Positions 16,498 through 24,514 of a stretch of DNA of 33,314 nucleotides are shown in pieces. The notes beneath the pieces were generated by a model, which saw only the letters and a program-made list of their open reading frames with translations, did not search any database and was not told the origin of the DNA. The DNA is taken from positions 1 through 33,314 of the forward strand of contig JAICXC010000055.1 in assembly GCA_025980665.1 (NCBI GenBank), given 5' to 3'. Source of the stretch: Bryobacteraceae bacterium. Its GTDB lineage: Bacteria; Acidobacteriota; Terriglobia; Bryobacterales; Bryobacteraceae. How positions within the stretch are numbered: position 1 is the first letter of the stretch; each line of letters begins with the position of its first letter. The translations under genes and the position numbers were made by a program.

Positions 16498-17865
16498 TTA
16501 TATCTTCTTGCGCGCCATGAAGCCGACCTTCGCGGGCGATCCGGTATAAGTTCCCGTCGCAACTTTATCACGTACGCTGGTGATGGTCATCTCGCCAGTT
16601 TTCTCGGTCACGACATCCAGCGTTTCCTTGGTTACCGGATCTTTCACTTCCCGGACTATATTCAGAACCTCGAAGACCTCGCCTACGTTGACGCCATCGT
16701 TTGAGCCAACGTTAAGGACCAGGGTCTTTCCGGAAACATCGGCCACGCGGCCCTCTACTTCGCGGACCGTCTTCTTCATGTTGGCGGTCTGCTCGAGGAG
16801 AATGTCAGCCAGCTTGTTCACGCAGTCCTGCGTAGCTTCACCGATGATGGTCTGCGCGAAGTTCGAACTGGTCATGTCGACTTGAACTCCCGCGACGCCC
16901 TTGCCGAGCGCGCCGCCGATGGCTCCGAGAGCGTTGCCTTTGCGGACGGATTCGCCTTTGGCTTCGCCCGTGGCGATGATTTCGGAGGTCTCGGCATCAA
17001 TGAGCCGGTAATCGATGGTGACCACGGCTTTGTCCTCATTCTTGCTAGACGCGATGCCGCCGATCACGCCGCCAATCAGGCCGCCACCTTTGACGCTTCT
17101 CTTCTTGTCATCCCGGCCGAAGACCACGATGTCTCCGGAAAGAAGGGCGTCGGCGCCCGAGATTTGGCCCACGCGCGCGCCGCTTCCTTGCTTGACGCGG
17201 TTGCTGGCATTAAAATCCTGTTCCTTGGTGAGCGTCGCCATCTTGGCGCGCTCAACGACCACAACCTTATTCGCCTGGGCCAGTCGTGTAACCAGCATGG
17301 CTCGTATGCCTTTCCCGATGTCTTGTTGGGTGTTAAACACCGATTGCACCGCGGTCTTCACCGTGGAGTAGTCAAATTCGTCGACAATTACGCGCTTCTT
17401 CTGTGCTTGCGTAGTAGGCCCGGAAGCAGCCGGAGCAGGGGCAGCGGCCGCAACAGGTTCGGGAGCCGGAGCAGGAGCGGGAGCAGGAGCCGCGGCCGCA
17501 GTGGGGGCGGGAGCGGGGGCGGGAGCAGCAGCCGCAGCCGGGGCGCTCGCCGGATCGAGCATCACATTGATAATGTTCTCCGACACGCCGGCGTTCTTCA
17601 GCTTCACCAAGTCCGCCGGCGTGAGATCCAGCGGCTTGTTATCCCTCTTTAAAGTTCGGATGATCAAGGATTCCGATAATCCGGCCTTGACCGATTCAAT
17701 TACGGAATCGACCGGCGAGGCTGCGGCTTTCGTCGCGGCTTTCGCAGGTGCGGCTTTCGGTGCGGCTTTGGGTGCGGGAGCCTGCGCTAAAGCGACCCCG
17801 GCAACAAAGCTGCCCAATAGTACTAAGCCAAATGCGAAATTGAACGAGAATGATTTGAGTTTCAT
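16498..17865 (-). CDS. CsgG-like exported protein with N-terminal helical domain, first copy
   Basis: The ATG at 17865 has GGAGG 8 bases upstream. The 455-aa product has a signal peptide (about 1-27, no lipobox), an Ala/Pro/Lys-rich stretch, a small helical domain at about 50-105 (VIESVKAGLSESLIIRTL... KNAGVSENIINVML), a long Ala-Pro linker at about 107-148, and then a CsgG-like domain (FDYSTVKTAVQSVF, GARVGQISGADALLSGDIVVFGRDD, TIDYRLIDAETSEIIATGEA). A C-terminal beta domain (VVLNVGSNDGVNVGEVFEV-like region) closes the protein. It is the first gene after a good promoter, followed closely by its paralogue. No curlin (csgA/B), csgE or csgF gene is visible, so a curli system is not supported. 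Confidence 0.85.
   Translation of the reverse strand: MKLKSFSFNFAFGLVLLGSFVAGVALAQAPAPKAAPKAAPAKAATKAAASPVDSVIESVKAGLSESLIIRTLKRDNKPLDLTPADLVKLKNAGVSENIINVMLDPASAPAAAAAPAPAPAPTAAAAPAPAPAPAPEPVAAAAPAPAASGPTTQAQKKRVIVDEFDYSTVKTAVQSVFNTQQDIGKGIRAMLVTRLAQANKVVVVERAKMATLTKEQDFNASNRVKQGSGARVGQISGADALLSGDIVVFGRDDKKRSVKGGGLIGGVIGGIASSKNEDKAVVTIDYRLIDAETSEIIATGEAKGESVRKGNALGAIGGALGKGVAGVQVDMTSSNFAQTIIGEATQDCVNKLADILLEQTANMKKTVREVEGRVADVSGKTLVLNVGSNDGVNVGEVFEVLNIVREVKDPVTKETLDVVTEKTGEMTITSVRDKVATGTYTGSPAKVGFMARKKI
17422..17545 (-). repeat. Low-complexity Ala-Pro coding repeat
   Basis: This GC-rich stretch repeats short units (GCTCC/GCCCC-like codons) that encode the alternating Ala-Pro linker of the first CsgG-like protein. 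Such linkers are stiff and may span the periplasm or peptidoglycan. Repeat slippage could vary its length between strains. Confidence 0.7.
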
Positions 17866-17935
17866 GTAGAATCCCTCCAACCTAGAACGGAAACTTGCGC
17901 CACACGATCGCCTCTGCCAGACTGATCGCTATCTT

Positions 17936-17953
17936 CTTTAATGTTCGTTAAAG
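17936..17953. repeat. Short inverted repeat in the csgG-like leader
   Basis: Arms CTTTAA and TTAAAG flank 6 bases just downstream of the predicted transcription start of the csgG-like operon. It could be an operator or an RNA hairpin. The arms are short and AT-rich, so chance is possible. Confidence 0.3.
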
Positions 17954-17965
17954 ATACTGTGCTTT

Positions 17966-17995
17966 AGTATGTCGATCCTCGAAGATCCGTGTCAA
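17966..17995 (-). promoter_or_regulatory. Sigma70-type promoter for the csgG-like operon
   Basis: On the minus strand a perfect TTGACA (17990-17995) and CATACT (17966-17971) are 18 bases apart. This would give a leader of about 95 bases before the first CsgG-like gene. It may drive the whole run through mutS and anmK because all gaps are 21 bases or less. Confidence 0.6.
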
Positions 17996-18087
17996 GGGCA
18001 TCCATCATTGGGAATTACTGGAGATAGATCGGCAATCCGGGGACGCGCCATTAATGGTGATAAAATCTCGTCGGCGACACCCTGATC

Positions 18088-19080
18088 ATGCCCTGGAAGA
18101 TTGCCGTATTGCTTGCCGTTTCCCTGGTCGCTGCGGCGCAGACGACGGGACTCCCGCGCATCAAGCCGCCTAAGAAGGAAAAGGAGCCCGAAACACAGAT
18201 ACTGCCTCTTCCGCCCGAGCCTCCGGGCGCCGTGCTCGCGGAGGCTGGCAAACTGGCTTTTCATGTGTCGCCTTTATCCGCTAAAGGGCTGCTGACGCAG
18301 CAGGTGCATGACGCGCTCAAGGCGCTGGATCGAGCTAGTGGAGGCGCGACCTTTGTGAAGTTGCGGGCATTCGTGGCGGGTACTGGGGATATGCGCCGCG
18401 TTGCGACTATCGTGGCCGAGGATTTCTCAGGTAGGAAGATGCCTCTCCCGGCGGTGACGACGATCCAGGTCGGCGCGCTGCCGCTGGAAGGGGCCCAGGT
18501 GGTCATTGAGAGTATCAGCAGTCAGAAGAAAACGATAAATCCCGAGGGGCTTGCCTTCTTTTCCACGCAGCGAATCGCGGAGTTAGCCGCGGCAGCTAAA
18601 GCGCATGACGTGGTTATGGTGCAGGTTACCTGCTTCATCGGGGATCTCGCTCAGGTGGACAGTGCTCGGGCGGCTGTTACTTCAGCGTTCCCCGGCGCGG
18701 CGGCAAACTTCATTCAACCCACGCGGCTCGCAGTCGATCCCGAGACTTCGTGCGAAGGCGTGGGGCGCCTTCAGAAGCCGGGCACGAGTGCAGCTAAGCT
18801 GGTGTTCACCGGCGCACAGATGGCTTTTGGAGATCAGGAGCAAGCCCTTCGCCTGGCCTACGGGCGGCTGGGAAGGGCGCTCGAAACGGTGAAAGCCTCC
18901 TATGCCGGCACACTGGTGATGAGCGTGTATTCATTGAATCGTGCCACAGCCGACAAAGCGGCTGCCCTGGCGCCGGAGTTTTTGGGGGGGGCCCGGCCGG
19001 TCGGTTCGACGCAGATGGTAGAAGGATTACCCTCTCTGGACGCTACGGTGGCGATTGAGCTGGTAGCTGGGAGCCCTTGA
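18088..19080 (+). CDS. Exported protein with three Rid (YjgF)-like repeats
   Basis: The 330-aa product has a signal-like N-terminus (1-17) and a Pro/Lys-rich linker (22-47). Three segments then resemble Rid/YjgF folds: residues 55-143, about 152-229 (shortest and weakest) and 237-327. In segment 1 the helix 'VHDALKALDRASGG' leads to 'FVKLRAFVAGTGDMRRV' and 'LPAVTTIQVGALPLEGAQVVIES'; segment 3 has 'KLVFTGAQMAF', 'YGRLGRALETV', 'VMSVYSLNRATADKAA' and 'MVEGLPSLDATVAIELVA'. The PAR(S/T) arginine that enamine/imine deaminases of this family use is replaced (PAVTT in segment 1, PVGST in segment 3), so deaminase activity is doubtful. Rid proteins are homotrimers, so a single-chain pseudo-trimer is possible. 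It stands divergent from the csgG-like operon. Confidence 0.68.
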   Translation: MPWKIAVLLAVSLVAAAQTTGLPRIKPPKKEKEPETQILPLPPEPPGAVLAEAGKLAFHVSPLSAKGLLTQQVHDALKALDRASGGATFVKLRAFVAGTGDMRRVATIVAEDFSGRKMPLPAVTTIQVGALPLEGAQVVIESISSQKKTINPEGLAFFSTQRIAELAAAAKAHDVVMVQVTCFIGDLAQVDSARAAVTSAFPGAAANFIQPTRLAVDPETSCEGVGRLQKPGTSAAKLVFTGAQMAFGDQEQALRLAYGRLGRALETVKASYAGTLVMSVYSLNRATADKAAALAPEFLGGARPVGSTQMVEGLPSLDATVAIELVAGSP

Positions 19081-19105
19081 CACCCTTTCCTGTAAGTGCT
19101 ATTTT
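19077..19105 (+). promoter_or_regulatory. Sigma70-type promoter for iorA-iorB
   Basis: TTGACA (19077-19082), whose TGA is also the stop codon of the upstream gene, is followed after 17 bases by TATTTT (19100-19105). The leader to the iorA start is about 90 bases. Confidence 0.55.
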
Positions 19106-19200
19106 CTACGTGAGATAGGCGAATCAGACCGATTATCTCAACGGATGTATTCGCGACCGAACTCCGCCCTTGAGAGTCCGGCAGATCTGGAGTCAATGAC

Positions 19201-19704
19201 ATGGCATATACGCTCAAAGTGAACGGGCAGTCCAAGACTGTAGACGTGCCCGCGGATACGCCCCTATTGTGGGTGCTCCGAGACGTTCTTGACATGAAAG
19301 GCACCAAGTTCGGCTGCGGAGCCGGGCTGTGCGGCGCCTGCACGGTCCATGTGAACGGCAAAGCAGTCCGCTCTTGCCAGACACAGGTCGGGACTGTGAA
19401 GGATCCAGTGACGACCATCGAAGGGTTGTCGGTGGACGGGACACATCCAGTCCAGAAGGCCTGGATGGAAGTGGACGTACCCCAGTGCGGATATTGCCAG
19501 GCTGGCCAGATGATGTCGGCATCCGCGCTGATCGCGAGTAAGCCTCAGCCCAGCGACAAAGACATTGACGCCGCCATGTACGGCAATCTCTGCCGCTGCG
19601 GAACATATCTTAGAATTCGTCAGGCGATCCACCGTGCGGCGCAGCTCGCATCTTCTCGTCCGGGTGCGACATCCGGCGGCGGAGCTGGAAGGGCCAGGGA
19701 GTAA
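19201..19704 (+). CDS. iorA: Isoquinoline 1-oxidoreductase-like alpha subunit, (2Fe-2S) protein
   Basis: The 167-aa protein has a plant-type [2Fe-2S] ferredoxin domain with C39, C44, C47 and C59 ([17 protein letters not shown]), and an all-helical second [2Fe-2S] domain with C96, C99, C131 and C133 ([19 protein letters not shown]). This is the small electron-transfer subunit of xanthine-oxidase-family molybdenum hydroxylases. GGAG lies 8 bases upstream of the ATG. The C-terminal tail is Gly/Ala/Arg-rich and has no known role. It has no export signal and probably travels with the Tat-targeted large subunit encoded 12 bases downstream. The family is sure; the substrate is not. Confidence 0.92.
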   Translation: MAYTLKVNGQSKTVDVPADTPLLWVLRDVLDMKGTKFGCGAGLCGACTVHVNGKAVRSCQTQVGTVKDPVTTIEGLSVDGTHPVQKAWMEVDVPQCGYCQAGQMMSASALIASKPQPSDKDIDAAMYGNLCRCGTYLRIRQAIHRAAQLASSRPGATSGGGAGRARE

Positions 19705-19716
19705 GGGAGAACGATC

Positions 19717-22044
19717 ATGAAAAAGAAAAACACCGTAAAGAATATCGATCGCCGCTCCTTTTTGACCGTGGCAGCCACCGGGACCGGTGGTGTGCTGTTC
19801 GGGTTAGTGTTCAAAGCCGACGCCCAGCAGGGTGCCGCTAAAGGCGCTCCTCCAGCGGGTGGACGAGGTGGACGGGGCGGCTTCGGAGCACCCGCGGCTC
19901 CCCTGAAGCCTGCCGACTTCATCATGGTGAATTCGGACAACACGGTCACCATCGTCGCGAAGAATCCTGAAGTGGGCCAGGGTGTTCGCGCCCTGCTACC
20001 GATGATGATCGCCGAAGAGCTGGACGTCGATTGGAAGGACGTTAAAGTCGTCCAAGCCGATCAGGATCAAGCCAAGTACGGCGGCCAGATCGCAGGCGGC
20101 AGCACGGCGACCCCGACCAACTGGGTTCCCATGCGGCAACTCGGTGCGGAAGCTCGCCAGATGTTCGTGGAAGCCGCGGCACAGACTTGGAATGTACCGG
20201 CGTCGGAACTGACAACCGGGTCGGGCAAGGTGATGCACAAGGCATCCAACCGGACGGCTACCTACGCCTCCCTGGCTTCGAAAGTGGCCACGATGCAGCC
20301 TCCGGCCGCCGGGACGGTCAAATTCAAGGATCCGAAGGACTACAAGATCATCGGAACGACGGTTCCCAGCCCGGATCTTCCCAAGATCGTCACCGGCAAG
20401 CCAGTGTTCACGATCGACATGACCATGCCGGGAATGCTGTATGCCGTGTACGAGAAGTGCGGCGTGTTTGGCGGCAAGGTGAAGACGCACAATCTGGATA
20501 CGATCAAGACCCTGCCGGGTATCAAGGCCGCGTTCGTGGTCGACCAGCCGGATGTCACCGCGGCGGTGCTGCCGGGCGATCCGGGCCTGGAAAGCGGAAT
20601 CGCGATCGTGGCGGAATCGTGGTATCAGGCGAATTCGGCCCGCAAGAAACTGCAAGTCACCTGGGACGAAGGCACTCGCGCGACGGCGGATCATAGTAGC
20701 ACTGCCTACGCTGCGAAGGCGCAGCAGATCGGCACCGGCGAGCCGATGAGCACCACGCGCAGGGACGGCGATCCCGAGGCCGCGATCAAATCCGCCGCCA
20801 AGAAGGTGGAAGCGAACTATTCCTATCCTTTTATTTCGCACGCCAATCTGGAACCCCAGAACTGCACGGCGCACTATAAGGACGGCAAGGTGGAGATCTG
20901 GACCAGCAGCCAGATTCCCGCGAGCGCACGTGGGCTGGCGGCCAAGTCTTGCGGTATCGACCAGAGCGCTGTTACGGTCCACATGATCCGGGGCGGCGGC
21001 GGATTCGGCCGGCGCCTGACCAACGATTACGCGGCGGAAGCGGCGTACATCTCGAAGGAAGTGAACGCTCCGGTGAAGCTGCTCTGGACGCGCGAAGACG
21101 ATATGAGGCACGACTACTATCGTCCCGGCGGCTACCAGTTCCTGTCAGCCGGTCTCGACGCGTCGGGCAAGGTGGTCGCATGGCGCAATCACTTCGTCAC
21201 TTACGGCGCCAAGAACGATGGTCAGGGTAAGGGTCCCGCGATCCAGTCCGTCAGCGCGGGCGGCATTGGCGCGACCGAGTTCCCACAACCGTTCATCGAG
21301 AATTTCGCGCTGTACACTTCGGCGCAGCCGCTGGCGATCCGCACGGGTTCGCTGCGCGCTCCCACCAGCAACGCGATGGCATTCGTCACGCAGAGCTTCA
21401 TCGACGAACTGGCGCATGCTGCGGGCAAGGATCCGGTTCAGTTCCGCCGCGATCTGTTGTCGCAGACCAAGCCGGCTCCGCCTCCCGCTCCTGGCGGTTT
21501 CGGCGGTGGCAACGCGTTCAACGCGTCCCGAATGCGGGGCGTCCTTGACCTGGTCGCCGAAAAGTCGGGCTGGGGCAAGAAGACCCTTCCCAAGGGCACC
21601 GCGATGGGCGTCGCGTTCCACTTCAGCCATAGCGGTTACTTCGCTGAAGTCGCTGAAGTCACCGTGAGCGGCAACAAGAAGGTGAAGGTGAACAAGGTGT
21701 GGGTCGCCGCCGACATCGGAAGCACCATCATCAATCCCGGTCAGGCGATGAACATGGCGCAGGGCGCGATCATTGATGGCATGGGCGCGATGATGGAGCA
21801 GGAGATCACGGTCGACCGCGGCCGCGTGGTGCAGGCGAATTTCGACACGCATCCGCTGCTTCGGATTTCCGCGGCTCCGGCCGACATCGAAGTTCACTAC
21901 GTGAAGTCGGACAATCCGCCGACCGGTATGGGCGAACCGTCCATGCCTCCAATCCTGCCGGCGGTCGCCAATGCGATCTTCACGGCAACCGGCGATCGCG
22001 TCCGGTCGCTACCTTTCAAGAAGGCGGGCTATAGCTGGGCGTAG
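19717..22044 (+). CDS. iorB: Isoquinoline 1-oxidoreductase-like beta subunit, molybdopterin-binding
   Basis: The 775-aa protein starts with a twin-arginine signal ([11 protein letters not shown]12-R13) and a hydrophobic stretch ending near the ADAQQ at about 34-38. A Gly-rich linker ([10 protein letters not shown]) follows. The remainder is the large catalytic subunit of the IorB branch of xanthine dehydrogenases: [51 protein letters not shown] and, near the C-terminus, [18 protein letters not shown], whose Glu is the likely catalytic base. It binds molybdenum-molybdopterin cytosine dinucleotide and hydroxylates N-heterocycles or oxidises aldehydes. A separate FAD subunit is absent, as expected for this branch; a cytochrome c partner is not visible next to it. 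AGGGAG precedes the ATG. Confidence 0.92.
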   Translation: MKKKNTVKNIDRRSFLTVAATGTGGVLFGLVFKADAQQGAAKGAPPAGGRGGRGGFGAPAAPLKPADFIMVNSDNTVTIVAKNPEVGQGVRALLPMMIAEELDVDWKDVKVVQADQDQAKYGGQIAGGSTATPTNWVPMRQLGAEARQMFVEAAAQTWNVPASELTTGSGKVMHKASNRTATYASLASKVATMQPPAAGTVKFKDPKDYKIIGTTVPSPDLPKIVTGKPVFTIDMTMPGMLYAVYEKCGVFGGKVKTHNLDTIKTLPGIKAAFVVDQPDVTAAVLPGDPGLESGIAIVAESWYQANSARKKLQVTWDEGTRATADHSSTAYAAKAQQIGTGEPMSTTRRDGDPEAAIKSAAKKVEANYSYPFISHANLEPQNCTAHYKDGKVEIWTSSQIPASARGLAAKSCGIDQSAVTVHMIRGGGGFGRRLTNDYAAEAAYISKEVNAPVKLLWTREDDMRHDYYRPGGYQFLSAGLDASGKVVAWRNHFVTYGAKNDGQGKGPAIQSVSAGGIGATEFPQPFIENFALYTSAQPLAIRTGSLRAPTSNAMAFVTQSFIDELAHAAGKDPVQFRRDLLSQTKPAPPPAPGGFGGGNAFNASRMRGVLDLVAEKSGWGKKTLPKGTAMGVAFHFSHSGYFAEVAEVTVSGNKKVKVNKVWVAADIGSTIINPGQAMNMAQGAIIDGMGAMMEQEITVDRGRVVQANFDTHPLLRISAAPADIEVHYVKSDNPPTGMGEPSMPPILPAVANAIFTATGDRVRSLPFKKAGYSWA

Positions 22045-22070
22045 TCACTCGTCAGAAGCTTTAAGATGAA

Positions 22071-22100
22071 GAGGGGGTGCGAAAGCACTCCCTCTTTTTT
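22071..22100 (+). terminator. Intrinsic terminator after iorB
   Basis: Arms GAGGGGGTGC and GCACTCCCTC form a 10-bp stem with one G-U pair and a GAAA loop, followed directly by six T. This is a strong rho-independent terminator 27 bases after the iorB stop. Confidence 0.92.
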
Positions 22101-22103
22101 GTT

Positions 22104-23252
22104 ATGCGACGCCGCATCCTATCTCTTGTGCTGCTGGGCCTCATGGCCGTCACTGCGGTTTTCGCCGAGACCGACACAGTGAACGTGGCTTCACCCGACG
22201 GGCAACTGGTGCTCCGGCTATTCATCGTTTCACCGAAAGATGCCCTTCTAGTCCGGCTGGCCTACTCGGTGTCCTATCACGGAAAGCTCTTGATGGATAC
22301 GTCACTGCTCGGGATCGCACTTCATAATCAGGAGGTCTTTCTGGGAGAGACCGTGGGGCTGGTTAGTGCGAAGGAGGAGTCTGTTGCCACCCCTGAAAAT
22401 CACTACAATTCGCTGATCGCGCAGTATATTCAGAATGGTTCATTAGGGAGGCGCATCACCATCGAAGCGCGGGCCTACGACGATGGTGTGGCGTTTCGTT
22501 ATTACATTCCCCGTACGAGTACCGTGGAGGATTTGCAGATCGAGGAGGAGTTGACCGATTTTCATTTCGCGCAAGACGGAAACGCGTATGCGGCCGTTCT
22601 CTCTGGTTACGAATCGGGCAAAGGCGATTACCGCCGGACGACGCTAAGTGAAATCAAGCGGACCTCGCTGATCGCCCTGCCATTCCTGGTCGAGCAGCCG
22701 GGGGTGGGCTGGGTCGCAATTACCGAGGCGCAACTCGACAATTACCCGGGGATGTTCGTGTTCCATCCTGAAGGCACGATCGTGCGCACGACGCTTGCGC
22801 CGCTCGCGAACGACGCGAGCTTTGCGATGCATGGCATGACGCCCGCAGAGACTCCCTGGCGCGTTCTGATGGTCGCGTCTGAACCGCGCAAGCTGCTTGA
22901 TTCCGACATCGTGAAAAATCTAAATCCTGCATCCGCGATTGCGGATACGTCCTGGATCAAGCCGGTGAAGAATTATTTTCCGATCACTTATTCAGCCGAT
23001 CTGGCCGACCACCTGGAAGAAGAGTTCGCGCGAGCGGAGAAAGCCGGCGCGGCCGGAGTTACGATCGATCTAATGCATCGCGCCGACCAGCAAATAATCG
23101 GGCTTTACCGACGCGCTGCCCAAGCCGCAGCCGAGCACCATCTAATGGTCGAGTTTCTGAATGGCCCGGCGCCAGATGGAATCGAGCGAACTTGGCCTAA
23201 TGTGCTTCCGCGCGAAGACACGCAGTTCAGGCGCCTGCTCGCCAGCTTCTGA
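22104..23252 (+). pseudogene. Shortened GH97-family glycosidase, probably a remnant
   Basis: From the ATG at 22104 the 382-aa product has a signal peptide (1-21, ending TAVFA) and the N-terminal GH97 beta-sandwich (about 25-265: SPDGQLVLRL, YHGKLLMDTSLLG, DDGVAFRYYIP, WVAITEAQLDNYPGMF, PWRVLMVA). Then 'DTSWIKPVKNY' (281-291) should open a catalytic barrel, yet only about 27 residues later comes GVTIDLMHRADQQ (319-330), which normally lies roughly 100 residues further on. The chain then ends after RTWPNVLPRED (362-372), where about 250 residues should follow; lysA lies directly behind. The internal gap and missing C-terminus suggest an inactive remnant. The start lies four bases after the terminator T-run and has no ribosome binding site, so expression is doubtful. 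Confidence 0.7.
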
Positions 23253-23257
23253 GAATC

Positions 23258-24514
23258 CTATTCTTCGCCTTTAATCAGATCTTCGAAGGTCTCACGCTTG
23301 CGGATCACGCGCCATGCCCCATTCTCGATGAGCACCTCGGCTGGCCGCGGACGAGCGTTGTAATTGGAAGCTTGCGCAAAGCCGTAAGCACCCACAGTGC
23401 ACACCGCCAGAAAATCGCCGGGAAACACTTCAGGCATCTGACGATCCTGGGCAAGAAAGTCACCCGATTCGCACACAGGTCCGACCACATCGGCGCGCAA
23501 TCCGCAGCCCGACGACGTCGCGCGCAACGGAAGGATTTCATGATGCGCGTCATAGAGAGCCGGCCGGATCAGATCGTTCATCGCGGCATCCACTACCACG
23601 AACTCCTTGTCGCCGGATTTCTTTCGATACAGCACGCGTGTCAACAGTACGCCGGCGTTGCCGACGATCGACCGGCCCGGTTCCAGGAACAAGTGCAGAC
23701 CGAGACCCGCGGCCTTTTCGCGCAACGCCATCGCGAATTCGGAAATGGGCGGAGCCGGTTCGTCCGGTCTATAGGTGATCCCCAGACCGCCTCCGAGATC
23801 AACATGGCGAATTTCGAAATCCTTGGCTCGCAGGACGGCGATCAGTTCCAGAACGCGGTTCGCGGCTTGCATCATCGGGTCGAAATCGAACTGCTGCGAT
23901 CCGATGTGGCAGCTCACGCCTTCAAGCGACAGGTTCTCGTAATGCCGAGCGCGCTCATAGACCGCCTCGGCCTGACCGATATCGACCCCGAATTTGTGGC
24001 CCAGACTCCCAGTGGCGATATGGGCGTGCGTTGCGGCACTTACGTCTGGATTCACCCTGATCGCGATGCGCGCTCGGATGCCGCGGCGGTGTGCCAGCGC
24101 ATCGACCAGCGCGAGCTCAGGCTCCGACTCGCAGTTGAAGGCGAAGATTCCCGCGGCGAGGGCGGCGTCGATCTCTTCGGAAGTCTTGCCCACACCCGAG
24201 AACACGACCTTCGCGGGATTGCCACCGGCTTTTAAAACGCGATGCAGCTCGCCTCCGGAGACGATATCGAATCCGGCGCCGGCCTGGGCCAGGAGACGCA
24301 GGATCGCCAGATTGCCGTTAGCCTTCGCGGCATAGCAGATTGTGTGAGGAATGCCCTGAAGCGTATCGTCATAGGCGCGATAGTTCGCCAGAATTGTGGC
24401 AGCCGAATAGACGTAACACGGCGTACCAGTCTTCGCCGCGATGTCTGCCAGCGCGACGCCGTCACAGGTTAGGGTGCGATCCACATAGTTCACGGGATGC
24501 ATGGTGGACTTCAT
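23258..24514 (-). CDS. lysA: Diaminopimelate decarboxylase LysA
   Basis: The 418-aa product shows the fold III PLP decarboxylase pattern: PLP lysine K64 in CYAAKANGN, a Gly-rich phosphate-binding run (DLGGGLGITY), HIGSQ, EPGRSIVGNAGVL, and the C-terminal CESGDFL with GAYGFAQASNYNARPRPAE. It converts meso-diaminopimelate to L-lysine in the cytoplasm, the last step of lysine synthesis. The start overlaps the stop of the PP2C gene as ATGA, with AAGGTG upstream. It faces the GH97 remnant with five bases between stops. No other lysine gene is in the window. Confidence 0.96.
   Translation of the reverse strand: MKSTMHPVNYVDRTLTCDGVALADIAAKTGTPCYVYSAATILANYRAYDDTLQGIPHTICYAAKANGNLAILRLLAQAGAGFDIVSGGELHRVLKAGGNPAKVVFSGVGKTSEEIDAALAAGIFAFNCESEPELALVDALAHRRGIRARIAIRVNPDVSAATHAHIATGSLGHKFGVDIGQAEAVYERARHYENLSLEGVSCHIGSQQFDFDPMMQAANRVLELIAVLRAKDFEIRHVDLGGGLGITYRPDEPAPPISEFAMALREKAAGLGLHLFLEPGRSIVGNAGVLLTRVLYRKKSGDKEFVVVDAAMNDLIRPALYDAHHEILPLRATSSGCGLRADVVGPVCESGDFLAQDRQMPEVFPGDFLAVCTVGAYGFAQASNYNARPRPAEVLIENGAWRVIRKRETFEDLIKGEE

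Noticed and set aside
17422..17545. Repetitive GC-rich stretch that could look like a tandem-repeat element or CRISPR
   Set aside because: It is the in-frame Ala-Pro linker of the CsgG-like protein, with no regular spacers.
15513..17865. Curli secretion operon
   Set aside because: Only CsgG-like proteins are present; there is no curlin repeat protein, CsgE or CsgF and no lipobox.
18984..18991. Run of eight G that could be phase-variable or a frameshift
   Set aside because: The Rid-like pattern continues in the same frame on both sides, so no shift is needed.
19996..21111. Long open frame (about 371 codons) opposite iorB
   Set aside because: Its His/Arg-rich product has no family features and the other strand is clearly iorB.
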